In this document: positions 17,455 through 25,183 of the stretch, piece by piece
How positions within the stretch are numbered: the first letter of the stretch is position 1
Layout: every line of letters starts with the position of its first letter
NCBI RefSeq assembly: GCF_011250565.1
Contig: NZ_JAANMS010000017.1
Coordinates: forward strand, 1-64,000
DNA: 64,000 nucleotides
Source of the DNA: Nocardioides sp. IC4_145
GTDB lineage: Bacteria; Actinomycetota; Actinomycetes; Propionibacteriales; Nocardioidaceae
Reading direction: 5' to 3'
The notes under the pieces: generated by a model
Database searches by the model: none
Seen by the model: the letters and a program-made list of their open reading frames with translations, nothing else
Told to the model about the DNA's origin: nothing
Translations under genes and position numbers: made by a program

Positions 17455-18608
17455 CAGGCGGGCTGCCCGCTGGTGGCGTCGCGACGGGCGAGGTTCTCCT
17501 CCACCTCGCGGCGCCAGGCCTCGTTCGGGCGGGTCGTGTCGATCTCGAACTCGAAGCGCTCGGTCATCTCTGGCGTCACGTCCGCGACGTCGACGTAGAA
17601 CTGCTCGTACCAGCGGCGCAGCTGGTAGACCGGCCCGTCCTCCTCGCACAGCAGCGGGTTGTCGATCCGGGCCTTGGACTTCCAGATCGCGACGTCCTGC
17701 TCGAAGCCGAGGCGGATGAAGTTGCCCATCTTCTCGGCCATCTTCGTCGCGGCGGCGTCGTCGAGCCCGGGAAGCTTCTTGACCGTGACGCCGTACTGCA
17801 GGACGAAGGTGTTGGCGTCGACCGGGTAGTGGCAGTTGATGAGCACCGCGGGGACGTCGAAGTCCTCGTAGTGGTAGACGAGGTCGTCGATCATGAACGA
17901 CGGCCCGTGGTAGCTGGCCACCGAGGTCTGCGCCTTGACGGCCGGCGGACGGCCCTCCTTCGGCGGGGGCAGGATGTCCTCGCGGCTCTCGCCGTTCATG
18001 AACTGCGTGGCGATGTGGCCCTCGAAGACGTTCTTGAAGTACGTCGGGAACGAGTAGTGCACGTAGAAGAAGTGCGCCATGTCCACGACGTTGTCGACGA
18101 TCTCGCGGCAGTTCGCGCCCTCGATGGTCGTGGTGTACCAGACCCAGTCGGTGTGCTCGGGGTCGTCGTACGCCTCGATGCGGGGGATCGTCACGTCGGC
18201 CGGCGGCGGGTTGCCCTCGGGGTCGTTCCAGACGAAGAGCATCCCGTCCTGCACCAGCGTCGGCCAGGCCTGGGTGCGGGCGCGCAGCGGCACGCGGCGG
18301 GCGTAGGGGATCTGCTTGCAGCGGCCGTCGCCGCCCCAGCGCCAGTCGTGGAAGGGGCAGGCGACCTGGTCGCCCTTGACCTGGCCCTGGGACAGGTCGC
18401 CCCCCATGTGGCGGCAGTAGGAGTCGAGCACCTTGACGTCGCCGGCGCTGTCGGCGAAGACGACGAGCTTGCCGCCGAAGGCCTCGACGCCGTGCGGCTT
18501 GCCGTCGCGGAAGTCGCGCTCGAGCCCGAGGCAGTGCCAGCCCCGCGCGTAGCGGGTCGGTGCGGCCTCCGCCTCGATGTGGCGGACCTCGTCCGGGGCG
18601 GCGCTCAT
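17454..18608 (-). CDS. kshA: KshA-like 3-ketosteroid 9-alpha-hydroxylase, Rieske oxygenase subunit
   Basis: The 384-residue Rieske non-heme iron oxygenase has cluster ligands C65/H67 (YCRHMGGD) and C84/H87 (CPFHDW). Mononuclear iron ligands H179 and H184 lie in VDNVVDMAHFFYVH, with the KshA-like continuation PTYFKNVFEGH. KshA hydroxylates C9 of 3-ketosteroids and leads to ring B opening. The ATG at 18608 has GGAGGA upstream. No KshB reductase gene is in the window. It heads a seven-gene overlapping operon, so the real substrate may be a steroid-like acid rather than androstadienedione. Confidence 0.82.
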   Translation of the reverse strand: MSAAPDEVRHIEAEAAPTRYARGWHCLGLERDFRDGKPHGVEAFGGKLVVFADSAGDVKVLDSYCRHMGGDLSQGQVKGDQVACPFHDWRWGGDGRCKQIPYARRVPLRARTQAWPTLVQDGMLFVWNDPEGNPPPADVTIPRIEAYDDPEHTDWVWYTTTIEGANCREIVDNVVDMAHFFYVHYSFPTYFKNVFEGHIATQFMNGESREDILPPPKEGRPPAVKAQTSVASYHGPSFMIDDLVYHYEDFDVPAVLINCHYPVDANTFVLQYGVTVKKLPGLDDAAATKMAEKMGNFIRLGFEQDVAIWKSKARIDNPLLCEEDGPVYQLRRWYEQFYVDVADVTPEMTERFEFEIDTTRPNEAWRREVEENLARRDATSGQPA

Positions 18609-18729
18609 CTGTCCTCCAGCTGGTGCTTGGGCGGGGGTGGTGACGGTCGGTCGAGTGTGGGTCGGTGGCGGCGCTGACGTGGGTCGCCGGTCCCACTGAC
18701 CGGAAGGGCGGGACCTTCTCGGCAAAAAC

Positions 18730-18743
18730 TAGAACGAATTCTG
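18730..18743. promoter_or_regulatory. KstR-like imperfect palindrome in kshA / iclR intergenic region
   Basis: TAGAACGAATTCTG resembles the KstR operator pattern TNNAACNNGTTNNA. It lies between the divergent kshA and iclR genes. A related copy, TAGAATGAATTTCA, is at 18799-18812. The IclR protein encoded next door is an alternative binder. Confidence 0.45.
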
Positions 18744-18798
18744 GTTTAGGGCTACCGTCCAGCGCTCCGAGGCGTAGTGTGACGCCCGTCGCCGGACC

Positions 18799-18812
18799 TA
18801 GAATGAATTTCA
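18799..18812. promoter_or_regulatory. Second copy of the palindrome, just before iclR
   Basis: TAGAATGAATTTCA ends 18 bases before the iclR ATG. It shares 15 of 19 positions with the 18730 copy when flanks are included (CTAGAAYGAATTYYRGTTT). This position suits repression or autoregulation. Confidence 0.45.
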
Positions 18813-18830
18813 GTTTTGCGGAGGAGAGCC

Positions 18831-19646
18831 ATGACCGTCGCCCATGCCGAAGCCCCCGAGCGCCGTGAGCTGCCCCCCTCGATGGTCGAGCGGATGACGC
18901 TCATCCTCGACGCGTTCCCGTGCCGCACGGCGCGCCTGACGCTCGAGGACGTCGCCCGCATCACCCATCTGCCGCGCTCGACCGCGCACCGGATCCTCGA
19001 CCAGCTGCTCAAGCTGCAGTGGCTCGAGCACTCCTCGTCCGGCTACAGCCTGGGGCAGCGCGCGCTCCAGCTCGGGGGAGCCATCGACGACACCTCCGAC
19101 CTGCGCGCCGCGGCCGCCACGCACCTGCACTCGCTGATGGTCCGCACCGGCCTCACCGTGCACCTCGCGGTGCTCGACGAGGGTCGGGTGCGCTACCTGG
19201 ACAAGATCGGCGCACGCCCCGCGACCGCCGTGCCCTCCCGCGTCGGGGGCTACGCCCCGGCGTACTGCACCGCCCTGGGGCGCGCGATGCTCGCCTACCT
19301 CCCCGCCGAGGAGGTCGACGAGCGGGTGGGCCCCCACATGCGGGCGATGACCGGTCGCACGGTCGCCCACCTCGAGGCGCTGCACCACGAGCTCACCCGC
19401 GTCCGGGGCCGCCACGGGCTGGCCTTCGAGCGCGGCGAGTGCTTCGAGGAGGTCGCCTGCGTCGCCGCCTGCATCCGCGGGCCCGAGGGTCCGGTCGGCG
19501 CCATCTCCCTGGTCGGCGACGCCTCGACGCCGCTGGAGCGGGTCGCGCCCCTGGTCCTCGACGCCGCGCGCCGGGTCACCGCCGAGCTCCACCCCGACTG
19601 GCAGCCCGGGCGGGGGCCGCGCCGGCTGCGGACCGTGACCGCGTGA
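18831..19646 (+). CDS. IclR family transcriptional regulator
   Basis: The 271-residue regulator has an N-terminal winged helix (MTLILDAFPCRTARLTLEDV, then THLPRSTAHRILDQLLKL) and a C-terminal IclR effector domain with PAYCTALGRAMLAYLP. The ATG at 18831 has GGAGGAGAG upstream, so the longer frame start is rejected. It is divergent from the kshA operon and overlaps the hydrolase gene downstream at GTGA. It most likely controls kshA and/or its own operon in response to a pathway intermediate. Confidence 0.85.
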   Translation: MTVAHAEAPERRELPPSMVERMTLILDAFPCRTARLTLEDVARITHLPRSTAHRILDQLLKLQWLEHSSSGYSLGQRALQLGGAIDDTSDLRAAAATHLHSLMVRTGLTVHLAVLDEGRVRYLDKIGARPATAVPSRVGGYAPAYCTALGRAMLAYLPAEEVDERVGPHMRAMTGRTVAHLEALHHELTRVRGRHGLAFERGECFEEVACVAACIRGPEGPVGAISLVGDASTPLERVAPLVLDAARRVTAELHPDWQPGRGPRRLRTVTA

Positions 19647-20527
19647 GCGTCGCCGAGGTGAGCACTGCCGAGGTGAGCACTGCCGAGGTGCGGGAGCTCC
19701 CCACGGACCAGGGGGTGCTGCGCTACCACGAGGCCGGCGACTCCAGCGCGCGTCCGCTGCTGATGCTCCACGGCTCCGGCCCGGGCGTCACCGGCTGGCG
19801 CAACTTCGGCGAGAACCTCCCGACCTTTGCCCCGCACTTCCGCTGCCTGGTCCTCGAGCTGCCCGGCTTCGGCGTCAGCGACCCCACCGACCAGCACCCG
19901 ATGGTCGCCGCGCTGCCCGCGGTGGGCCGGTTCCTCGACGGGCTCGGTCTCGACCGGGTCGACGTCGTCGGCAACTCGATGGGCGGCCTGGTCGGCACCC
20001 GCTTCGCGGTCGCCGAGCCCGAGCGCGTACGCCGCCTGGTCACCGTCGGCGGCATCGGTCGCAACCTCTTCAGCCCGGCTCCTGGCGAGGGGCTCAACCT
20101 GCTGATGGAGTTCACGGAGTCGCCGAGCCGCGAACGGCTCGTCGCGTGGCTGCACTCGATGGTCTTCGACCGCTCGATCGTGACCGAGCAGATGATTGAA
20201 GAGCGCTGGGCCCAGGCGACCGAGCCGAGCACCCTCGAGGCAGCACGCCGGATGTACAGCCGGGCCGCGCTCGAGGGCATGACCCGCGCGGCCGAGCGGT
20301 CCCCGGAGCCGCCGTACTGGGCGATGCTGCACCGCGTCCGTGCGCGCACCCTGCTCACCTGGGGCCGCGACGACCGCGTCAGCCCGCTCGACATGGCGCT
20401 GGTGCCGATGCGCACCATCCCCGACGCCGAGCTGCACGTCCTGCCCAGCTGCGGCCACTGGGCGATGATCGAGCAGAAGGCGGCCTGGGAGGCCGTCGTG
20501 CTCGCGTTCCTCACCCGCGCCGACTGA
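19643..20527 (+). CDS. Alpha/beta hydrolase, meta-cleavage product hydrolase (HsaD/BphD-like)
   Basis: The 294-residue hydrolase has the oxyanion segment MLHGSGPGVTGW, nucleophile S112 in GNSMGG, an acidic residue in WGRDDRVS (about 243) and H272 in CGHWAMIEQ. This is the C-C hydrolase signature of HsaD, BphD and MhpC, enzymes that split ring-opened catechols. The N-terminus contains a 15-base tandem repeat encoding AEVST, so the true start could be any of several GTG codons. GTG 19643 is taken because it overlaps the iclR stop. Confidence 0.82.
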   Translation: MSVAEVSTAEVSTAEVRELPTDQGVLRYHEAGDSSARPLLMLHGSGPGVTGWRNFGENLPTFAPHFRCLVLELPGFGVSDPTDQHPMVAALPAVGRFLDGLGLDRVDVVGNSMGGLVGTRFAVAEPERVRRLVTVGGIGRNLFSPAPGEGLNLLMEFTESPSRERLVAWLHSMVFDRSIVTEQMIEERWAQATEPSTLEAARRMYSRAALEGMTRAAERSPEPPYWAMLHRVRARTLLTWGRDDRVSPLDMALVPMRTIPDAELHVLPSCGHWAMIEQKAAWEAVVLAFLTRAD

Positions 20528-20569
20528 CCTGCGGCCAGCCAGCCCTTCCACCCGCCTCCAGGAGGAACC

Positions 20570-21754
20570 GTGCCCCACCCCGTGCTCGACGCCGTCGAGG
20601 AGCGCGCCGAGGAGATCGCCGCGCTCGCCGAGACCAACGAGAAGCTCGGCCGGCTCGACGACGCGGCCGCGAAGCTGCTGCGGGACACCGGCGTCATGCG
20701 AATGCTGCAGCCGGCGACGTACGGCGGCATGGAAGCGCACCCGCGCGACTTCGCCGAGACCGTCATGCGGCTCGCGTCGGTCGACGGCTCCACCGGCTGG
20801 GTCGCGGGCATCGTCGGGGTGCACCCGTGGGAGATGGCCATGTGCGACCCGGAGGTCCAGCAGGCCGTGTGGGGCGAGGACCAGGACACCTGGATCGCCT
20901 CGCCGTACGCCCCGATGGGGATCCTGCGTCCCGTCGACGGCGGCTACGTCTTCAACGGCCGCTGGCAGTTCTCCTCCGGCACCGACCACTGCGACTGGAT
21001 CTTCCTCGGTGCGTTCCTCGGCGACGCCGACGGCAACCGGGTGATGCCGCCGCGCAACTACCACGTGATCCTGCCGCGGTCGGACTACGAGATCGTCGAG
21101 GACAGCTGGGACGTCGTCGGGCTGCGGGGGACCGGGTCGAAGGACGTCGTCGTCCGCGACGCGTTCGTCCCCGAGAACCGGGTCATGGACTTCATGGGCT
21201 TCCTCGACGGTTCCCACCCGCGCAACGCCGGGCTGACCAGCCCGACCTACCACATCCCGTTCACCACGGCGTTCCCCATGGGCATCACCAGCGCCGTCAT
21301 CGGCATCGCCGAGGGCGCCCTCGCCGCCCACCTCGCCTACCAGCGCACCCGCGTGCAGGTGACCGGCACGAAGGTCACCGACGACCCGTACGTCCTCTCG
21401 ACCATCGGCGCCGCCGCCGAGGAGATCAAGGCGTCCCGGACCGCCATGCTCGACAACGTCTCGCGGTTCTACGACGCCGCCGAGGCCGGCCGCGAGATCA
21501 CCTTCGCCGAGCGCGCCGCCTCCCGCCGCACCCAGGTGGCCGCCGCCTGGCGCGCCGTCCGCGCCATGGACGAGGTCGTCGCCCGGTCCGGCGGCAACGG
21601 CCTGCGGATGGACAACCCCATCCAGCGGTTCTGGCGCGACGGCCACATGGGCCTCGCGCACGCCATCCACGTCCCCGGCCCCGTCAACCACGTCGGCGCC
21701 CTCACCGACATCGGCGTCACCCCGCCGCCGGGCCCGCTGCTCTCGATGATCTGA
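20570..21754 (+). CDS. hsaA: HsaA-like flavin-dependent monooxygenase, oxygenase component
   Basis: The 394-residue acyl-CoA-dehydrogenase-fold monooxygenase has features of HsaA: an N-terminal helix pair, then VDGSTGWVAGIVGVHPWE, NGRWQFSSGTDHCDW, DVVGLRGTGSKDV and a C-terminal GGNGLRMDNPIQRFWRDGH. HsaA hydroxylates 3-HSA to a catechol with reduced flavin from HsaB, and no HsaB is present here. The GTG start follows AGGAGG. No class I extradiol dioxygenase (HsaC) is nearby, so the ring-cleavage partner must lie elsewhere. Other phenolic substrates are possible. Confidence 0.8.
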   Translation: MPHPVLDAVEERAEEIAALAETNEKLGRLDDAAAKLLRDTGVMRMLQPATYGGMEAHPRDFAETVMRLASVDGSTGWVAGIVGVHPWEMAMCDPEVQQAVWGEDQDTWIASPYAPMGILRPVDGGYVFNGRWQFSSGTDHCDWIFLGAFLGDADGNRVMPPRNYHVILPRSDYEIVEDSWDVVGLRGTGSKDVVVRDAFVPENRVMDFMGFLDGSHPRNAGLTSPTYHIPFTTAFPMGITSAVIGIAEGALAAHLAYQRTRVQVTGTKVTDDPYVLSTIGAAAEEIKASRTAMLDNVSRFYDAAEAGREITFAERAASRRTQVAAAWRAVRAMDEVVARSGGNGLRMDNPIQRFWRDGHMGLAHAIHVPGPVNHVGALTDIGVTPPPGPLLSMI

Positions 21755-21766
21755 GCCCCGGCCGGC

Positions 21767-21863
21767 CGTGAGGTCCATCGGCTACCCGATGAACCTCACG
21801 GTGCACCGATGACATCTTGCCGGGGGACCGTCAGGTTCGTCGGCGCCCCCATGAACCTGGCGG
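21767..21863. repeat. Four-copy inverted motif (GTSAGGTTCRTSGG) forming two hairpins
   Basis: Arms 21767-21781 and 21786-21800 pair at 14 of 15 positions around a CTAC loop. A second, diverged pair follows at 21829-21843 and 21849-21863. All four arms carry the same GTSAGGTTCRTSGG-like core in alternating orientation. They lie between hsaA and the thioesterase start. The first pair could act as a terminator for hsaA. The repetition also suits tandem operator sites. Confidence 0.55.
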
Positions 21864-21958
21864 CCGCCCGCCCGGCCTCCGACCGGTCGGGACCCGGGGA
21901 CGCCGGGCGGGCGAGGACCCCTGGCCTGCGAGCGCCGTACGTCGACAGGAGCACACCC

Positions 21959-22594
21959 GTGACCGAGCGACCGACACTGACCGCGACGCCCAGCAACGCG
22001 GGGGTGGACGCCGCCGTGGCAGCCGCCCGGCGGGTGGTGGCGGCGCTGCTGCACGCCGGCGGCCAGTCGGCGGCGGAGATGGCCGAGGTGGCCGCGCGGC
22101 TGACCGAGGTCGCGGAGCACCTCGAGTCCCACGCGCCGACGCGCGAGCAGCGGCTCGTGGACATGTGGGGCGGCGAGGGCGTGACCCGCCACGACCCGGT
22201 GACCGGGCCCGAGAACGCGGTCGCGCCGCCGCTGGCGCTGGGCGGCCTGCCGGACGGGTCGATCGAGGGGCGGGTGACGCTCGGCCTGCCCTACCAGGGC
22301 CCGCCCGGCTGCGTGCACGGCGGTGTCTCGGCGCTGCTGCTCGACCACACCCTCGGCGTCGCGAACCACTGGGCGGGGCTGTCGGGGATGACCGGGACGC
22401 TGACGCTGCGGTACCACCGGACGACGCCGCTGTTCGAGGAGCTCCTGGTCCGGGCGCGGCAGGTGTCGGTCGACGGCCGCAAGATCCGTACGACCGGCGA
22501 GATCGTCGCGGGCGGCGAGGTGTGCGTGTCCGCGGAGGGGTTGTTCATCGACAAGCACCTGCCCCGGCCGGGCCGCGGCGCGGCGCGGGGTTGA
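21959..22594 (+). CDS. PaaI-like hotdog-fold thioesterase
   Basis: The 211-residue protein has a helical N-terminal part and a C-terminal hotdog domain with GPPGCVHGGVSALLLDHTLG, where HGG is the typical PaaI motif, then TLTLRYHRTTPLFE. It probably hydrolyses acyl- or aryl-CoA thioesters and recycles CoA when catabolism stalls. The GTG at 21959 has AGGAG seven bases upstream, which is why the longer upstream start is not used. It follows the HsaA-like gene after a hairpin-rich gap. Confidence 0.78.
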   Translation: MTERPTLTATPSNAGVDAAVAAARRVVAALLHAGGQSAAEMAEVAARLTEVAEHLESHAPTREQRLVDMWGGEGVTRHDPVTGPENAVAPPLALGGLPDGSIEGRVTLGLPYQGPPGCVHGGVSALLLDHTLGVANHWAGLSGMTGTLTLRYHRTTPLFEELLVRARQVSVDGRKIRTTGEIVAGGEVCVSAEGLFIDKHLPRPGRGAARG

Positions 22595-22607
22595 GTCACG
22601 CGTCTCA

Positions 22608-22618
22608 CTCATCGGTAG
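22608..22618 (+). promoter_or_regulatory. Shared element CTCATCGGTAG before the TetR gene
   Basis: The same 11 bases occur in reverse orientation at 25098-25108, upstream of the minus-strand ligase. It overlaps a TAGCGT -10-like box. It is a candidate operator for the KstR-like regulator encoded at 22681. Confidence 0.45.
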
Positions 22619-22680
22619 CGTGACCCACGCCACCTCGGCCGAGGCCGGAGGATGGACCCACCGTCCACCGAGGGAGTGCC

Positions 22681-23304
22681 GTGCCACGAGTCGCCGAGGA
22701 CCGGCCGCCGGCCGAGCCGACGTCCCGGGAGCAGAAGGAGCGGTACGCCCGCATCCTCCGCGCCGCCGCCCGCCACGGGGCGGCCAAGGGCCTCGAGCGC
22801 GTGCAGATGCACGACATCGCCAAGGACGCCGGGGTCGCGATCGCCACGCTCTACCGCTACTTCCCTTCGAAGACCCACCTCTTCACCGCCCTCATGCGCT
22901 CGCAGGTCGACCAGCTGGCCGCGATGACGGTCGAGCGGGTGCCCGACGAGTCCCCGGCGGACGGGATCGCCCGGATGCTCGTGCGTGCCGGGCGTGAGCT
23001 GCTCCGGCGTCCGCTGCTGGCCCACGCGATGATGCAGTCCAACAACGCGACCGTCGCCCAGACGCCCTCGGCCGGCGTGACCGAGGTCTTCATCGACGTC
23101 ATGCTCGACGCCGGCGGGATCGCCGACCCGACCCCGCACGACCTGCGGCTCCTCGGGATCCTCGAGCAGGCGTGGTACGGCATGATCATCTCCGCGCTCA
23201 ACCGCGGCACCGACCCGCAGGAGCTCGAGGAGGACACCGCACTCGTCGTCTCGCTGGTCGTCGGCGCCCGCGACGCGGGCAGCCGGACCGGCGACGCCGC
23301 CTGA
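22681..23304 (+). CDS. TetR family regulator, KstR-like
   Basis: The 207-residue TetR regulator has a helix-turn-helix in RVQMHDIAKDAGVAIATLYR followed by YFPSKTHLFTALM. That sequence is close to the DNA-binding segment of mycobacterial KstR, the repressor of steroid catabolism. The C-terminal ligand domain is helical. The GTG at 22681 is taken as start. It could be a KstR orthologue or a pathway-specific paralogue. A shared CTCATCGGTAG element in front of this gene and of the nearby ligase suggests auto- and co-regulation. Confidence 0.78.
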   Translation: MPRVAEDRPPAEPTSREQKERYARILRAAARHGAAKGLERVQMHDIAKDAGVAIATLYRYFPSKTHLFTALMRSQVDQLAAMTVERVPDESPADGIARMLVRAGRELLRRPLLAHAMMQSNNATVAQTPSAGVTEVFIDVMLDAGGIADPTPHDLRLLGILEQAWYGMIISALNRGTDPQELEEDTALVVSLVVGARDAGSRTGDAA

Positions 23305-23322
23305 CGGCGCACCGACAGCAAC

Positions 23323-23352
23323 AAGGGCCGCCCCCACCTGGGGGCGGCCCTT
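23323..23352. terminator. Strong bidirectional hairpin terminator
   Basis: AAGGGCCGCCCCC (23323-23335) pairs perfectly with GGGGGCGGCCCTT (23340-23352) around an ACCT loop. It lies between the TetR gene and the convergent ligase gene and can serve both. Confidence 0.8.
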
Positions 23353-23371
23353 CGTCGTACCGGTCCTGCCG

Positions 23372-25021
23372 TCAGCGTTCGAGCGCGACCTCGCGGCGCA
23401 CGACCTTGCCGGTGGCGTTGCGGGGGAGCGGGTGGGTGGTGAGCTTCCAGCGGGTCGGCACCTTGAAGTAGGCCAGCTGCTCGGCGGCGTACGCTGCCAG
23501 CCGCTCCTCCAGGCCGTCGACCTCCGCGCCCGGCGCCGGGACGACGACCGCCCCGACCTCCTGGCCCAGGTCCGGGTGGCTGACGCCCATGACGATGCAC
23601 TCGGCGACGTCGGGGTGGTCGGTGAGGACGCCCTCCACCTCGGCGGGGTAGACGTTCTCGCCGCCGCGGATGATCAGGTCCGAGCGCCGGCTGCTGAGGC
23701 TGACCCGGCCCTGCTCGTCGAGGGTGCCGAGGTCGCCGGTGTGCAGCCAGCGGCCCTCGCGCAGCGAGCTCGCGGTGGCGACGTCGTCCTTCCAGTAGCC
23801 GAGCATGTTGTAGGCGCTGCGCACGCAGATCTCGCCCTCGACGCCCGCCGGCACGGGCTGCCCGTCGGCACCGCGCACCTCGAGCTCCACCCCGACGATC
23901 GGGCGGCCGAGCGTGCCAGGCGCGTCCGCGAGGTCCATCGGCGTGGCGACGGCGACGGCCGTGCACGACTCGGTGAGGCCGTAGCTGTCGACCAGCGCCG
24001 AGGCGAACGGCAGCCCGGTGCGCAGCCGCTCCTTCAGCTGGGGCGAGGACGGCGCTGAGGCGAGGGAGAAGGCGCGCAGCGACGAGGTGTCGTACGCCGA
24101 CAGGTCGGCCTCGAGCAGGCGGCCTGCCATCGTCGGCACGGCGCCCCAGTTGGTGACCCGGGCCTTCTCGACGAGCCGCATCACGGGGTCGACCTGGAAC
24201 GAGCCGAGGTGCAGGGCGACCTTGCTGCCGGTCGCGAGCCGCGGGGCCACGAGGTTGTGCAGGCTGCCGATGTGGAAGAGCGGCATGACCAGCAGGTAGG
24301 ACCGGTCGCGCGCGTCGGTCGGGTCGCCGAAGGCGGCCATCAGCGCGTCGCTCATCCGGTGGTACTCGATGACCGAGCACAGGTTCCGGTGCGAGTGGGT
24401 CGCGCCCTTGGGCCGCCCGGACGTGCCGGAGGTGTAGAGGATGACCGCGGGGTCGTCCTCCGCGACGTCGGCCGACGGCAGCGGCGCTTCGGGGTGCGCG
24501 GCCGCCAGGCGGCGTACGTCGTCGAGGCCGAGCACCGGGACGGGGGAGCCCGCCAGGAGGGCCCGCCGCTTGTCGTCGGCGACCACGAGGACCGGCTCGG
24601 CGTGCTGGAGCCCGTAGGCGAGCTCGCGCGCCGACCACCAGGCGTTGAAGCCGACGGCGATCGCGCCCAGCGAGGTGACCGCCCAGAAGGTGAGGATCCA
24701 CTCGGTGGTGTTGGCGGCGGCGATGGCGACGCGGTCGCCCCGGCCCACGCCGTGCTCCTCGCGGAGCGCCTGGGCGAGCGAGGAGACCCGGGCCGCGTGC
24801 TCGGCGAAGGAGAGCTCCTCCTCGAGCGAGACGATGTAGGGGCGGTCGCCGTGCTGGACCGAGTCGGCGAGGACCTCGTGCAGCGCGCGACGACGGTTCG
24901 CGAACAGCGTCACCGGCGCGCCCAGCACCTCCTCGCGGACCAGCTCGAAGGGCGCGCCCGGCCCCGTGAGGCCGGCGACGACCTGCTGCGCGGCGAGGCG
25001 GGGATCGGTCTGCGTGGTCAT
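23372..25021 (-). CDS. Acyl-CoA synthetase (AMP-forming), FadD family
   Basis: The 549-residue ligase has ILYTSGTSGRPKGATHSH (P-loop), VDSYGLTESCTAV, LHTGDLGTLDEQGRVSLSSR and the C-terminal LPRNATGKVVRRE with the catalytic lysine. It activates a fatty or ring-derived acid to CoA. The ATG at 25021 has AGGAGAG upstream. The much longer open frame running into the divergent oxidoreductase is an antisense artefact. It is convergent with the TetR gene and its promoter carries the CTCATCGGTAG element found before that gene. Confidence 0.85.
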   Translation of the reverse strand: MTTQTDPRLAAQQVVAGLTGPGAPFELVREEVLGAPVTLFANRRRALHEVLADSVQHGDRPYIVSLEEELSFAEHAARVSSLAQALREEHGVGRGDRVAIAAANTTEWILTFWAVTSLGAIAVGFNAWWSARELAYGLQHAEPVLVVADDKRRALLAGSPVPVLGLDDVRRLAAAHPEAPLPSADVAEDDPAVILYTSGTSGRPKGATHSHRNLCSVIEYHRMSDALMAAFGDPTDARDRSYLLVMPLFHIGSLHNLVAPRLATGSKVALHLGSFQVDPVMRLVEKARVTNWGAVPTMAGRLLEADLSAYDTSSLRAFSLASAPSSPQLKERLRTGLPFASALVDSYGLTESCTAVAVATPMDLADAPGTLGRPIVGVELEVRGADGQPVPAGVEGEICVRSAYNMLGYWKDDVATASSLREGRWLHTGDLGTLDEQGRVSLSSRRSDLIIRGGENVYPAEVEGVLTDHPDVAECIVMGVSHPDLGQEVGAVVVPAPGAEVDGLEERLAAYAAEQLAYFKVPTRWKLTTHPLPRNATGKVVRREVALER

Positions 25022-25097
25022 GCGCTCTCCTGGCGAGGACTCGTCGTGCGGGTGGCCCGCCCAGTCTCGTCCACCTCGTGACGCGGACCACAGCGTC

Positions 25098-25108
25098 CTA
25101 CCGATGAG
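25098..25108 (-). promoter_or_regulatory. Shared element CTCATCGGTAG before the ligase gene
   Basis: On the minus strand this reads CTCATCGGTAG, identical over 11 bases to the copy at 22608-22618. It lies about 77 bases upstream of the ligase start. Confidence 0.45.
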
Positions 25109-25183
25109 CGGGACGACGACGGTCCGCGGTCGACGACGACGGTCACGCTGGCGCGCGTCCGCCCACCTCACCCCGGAGACGCC

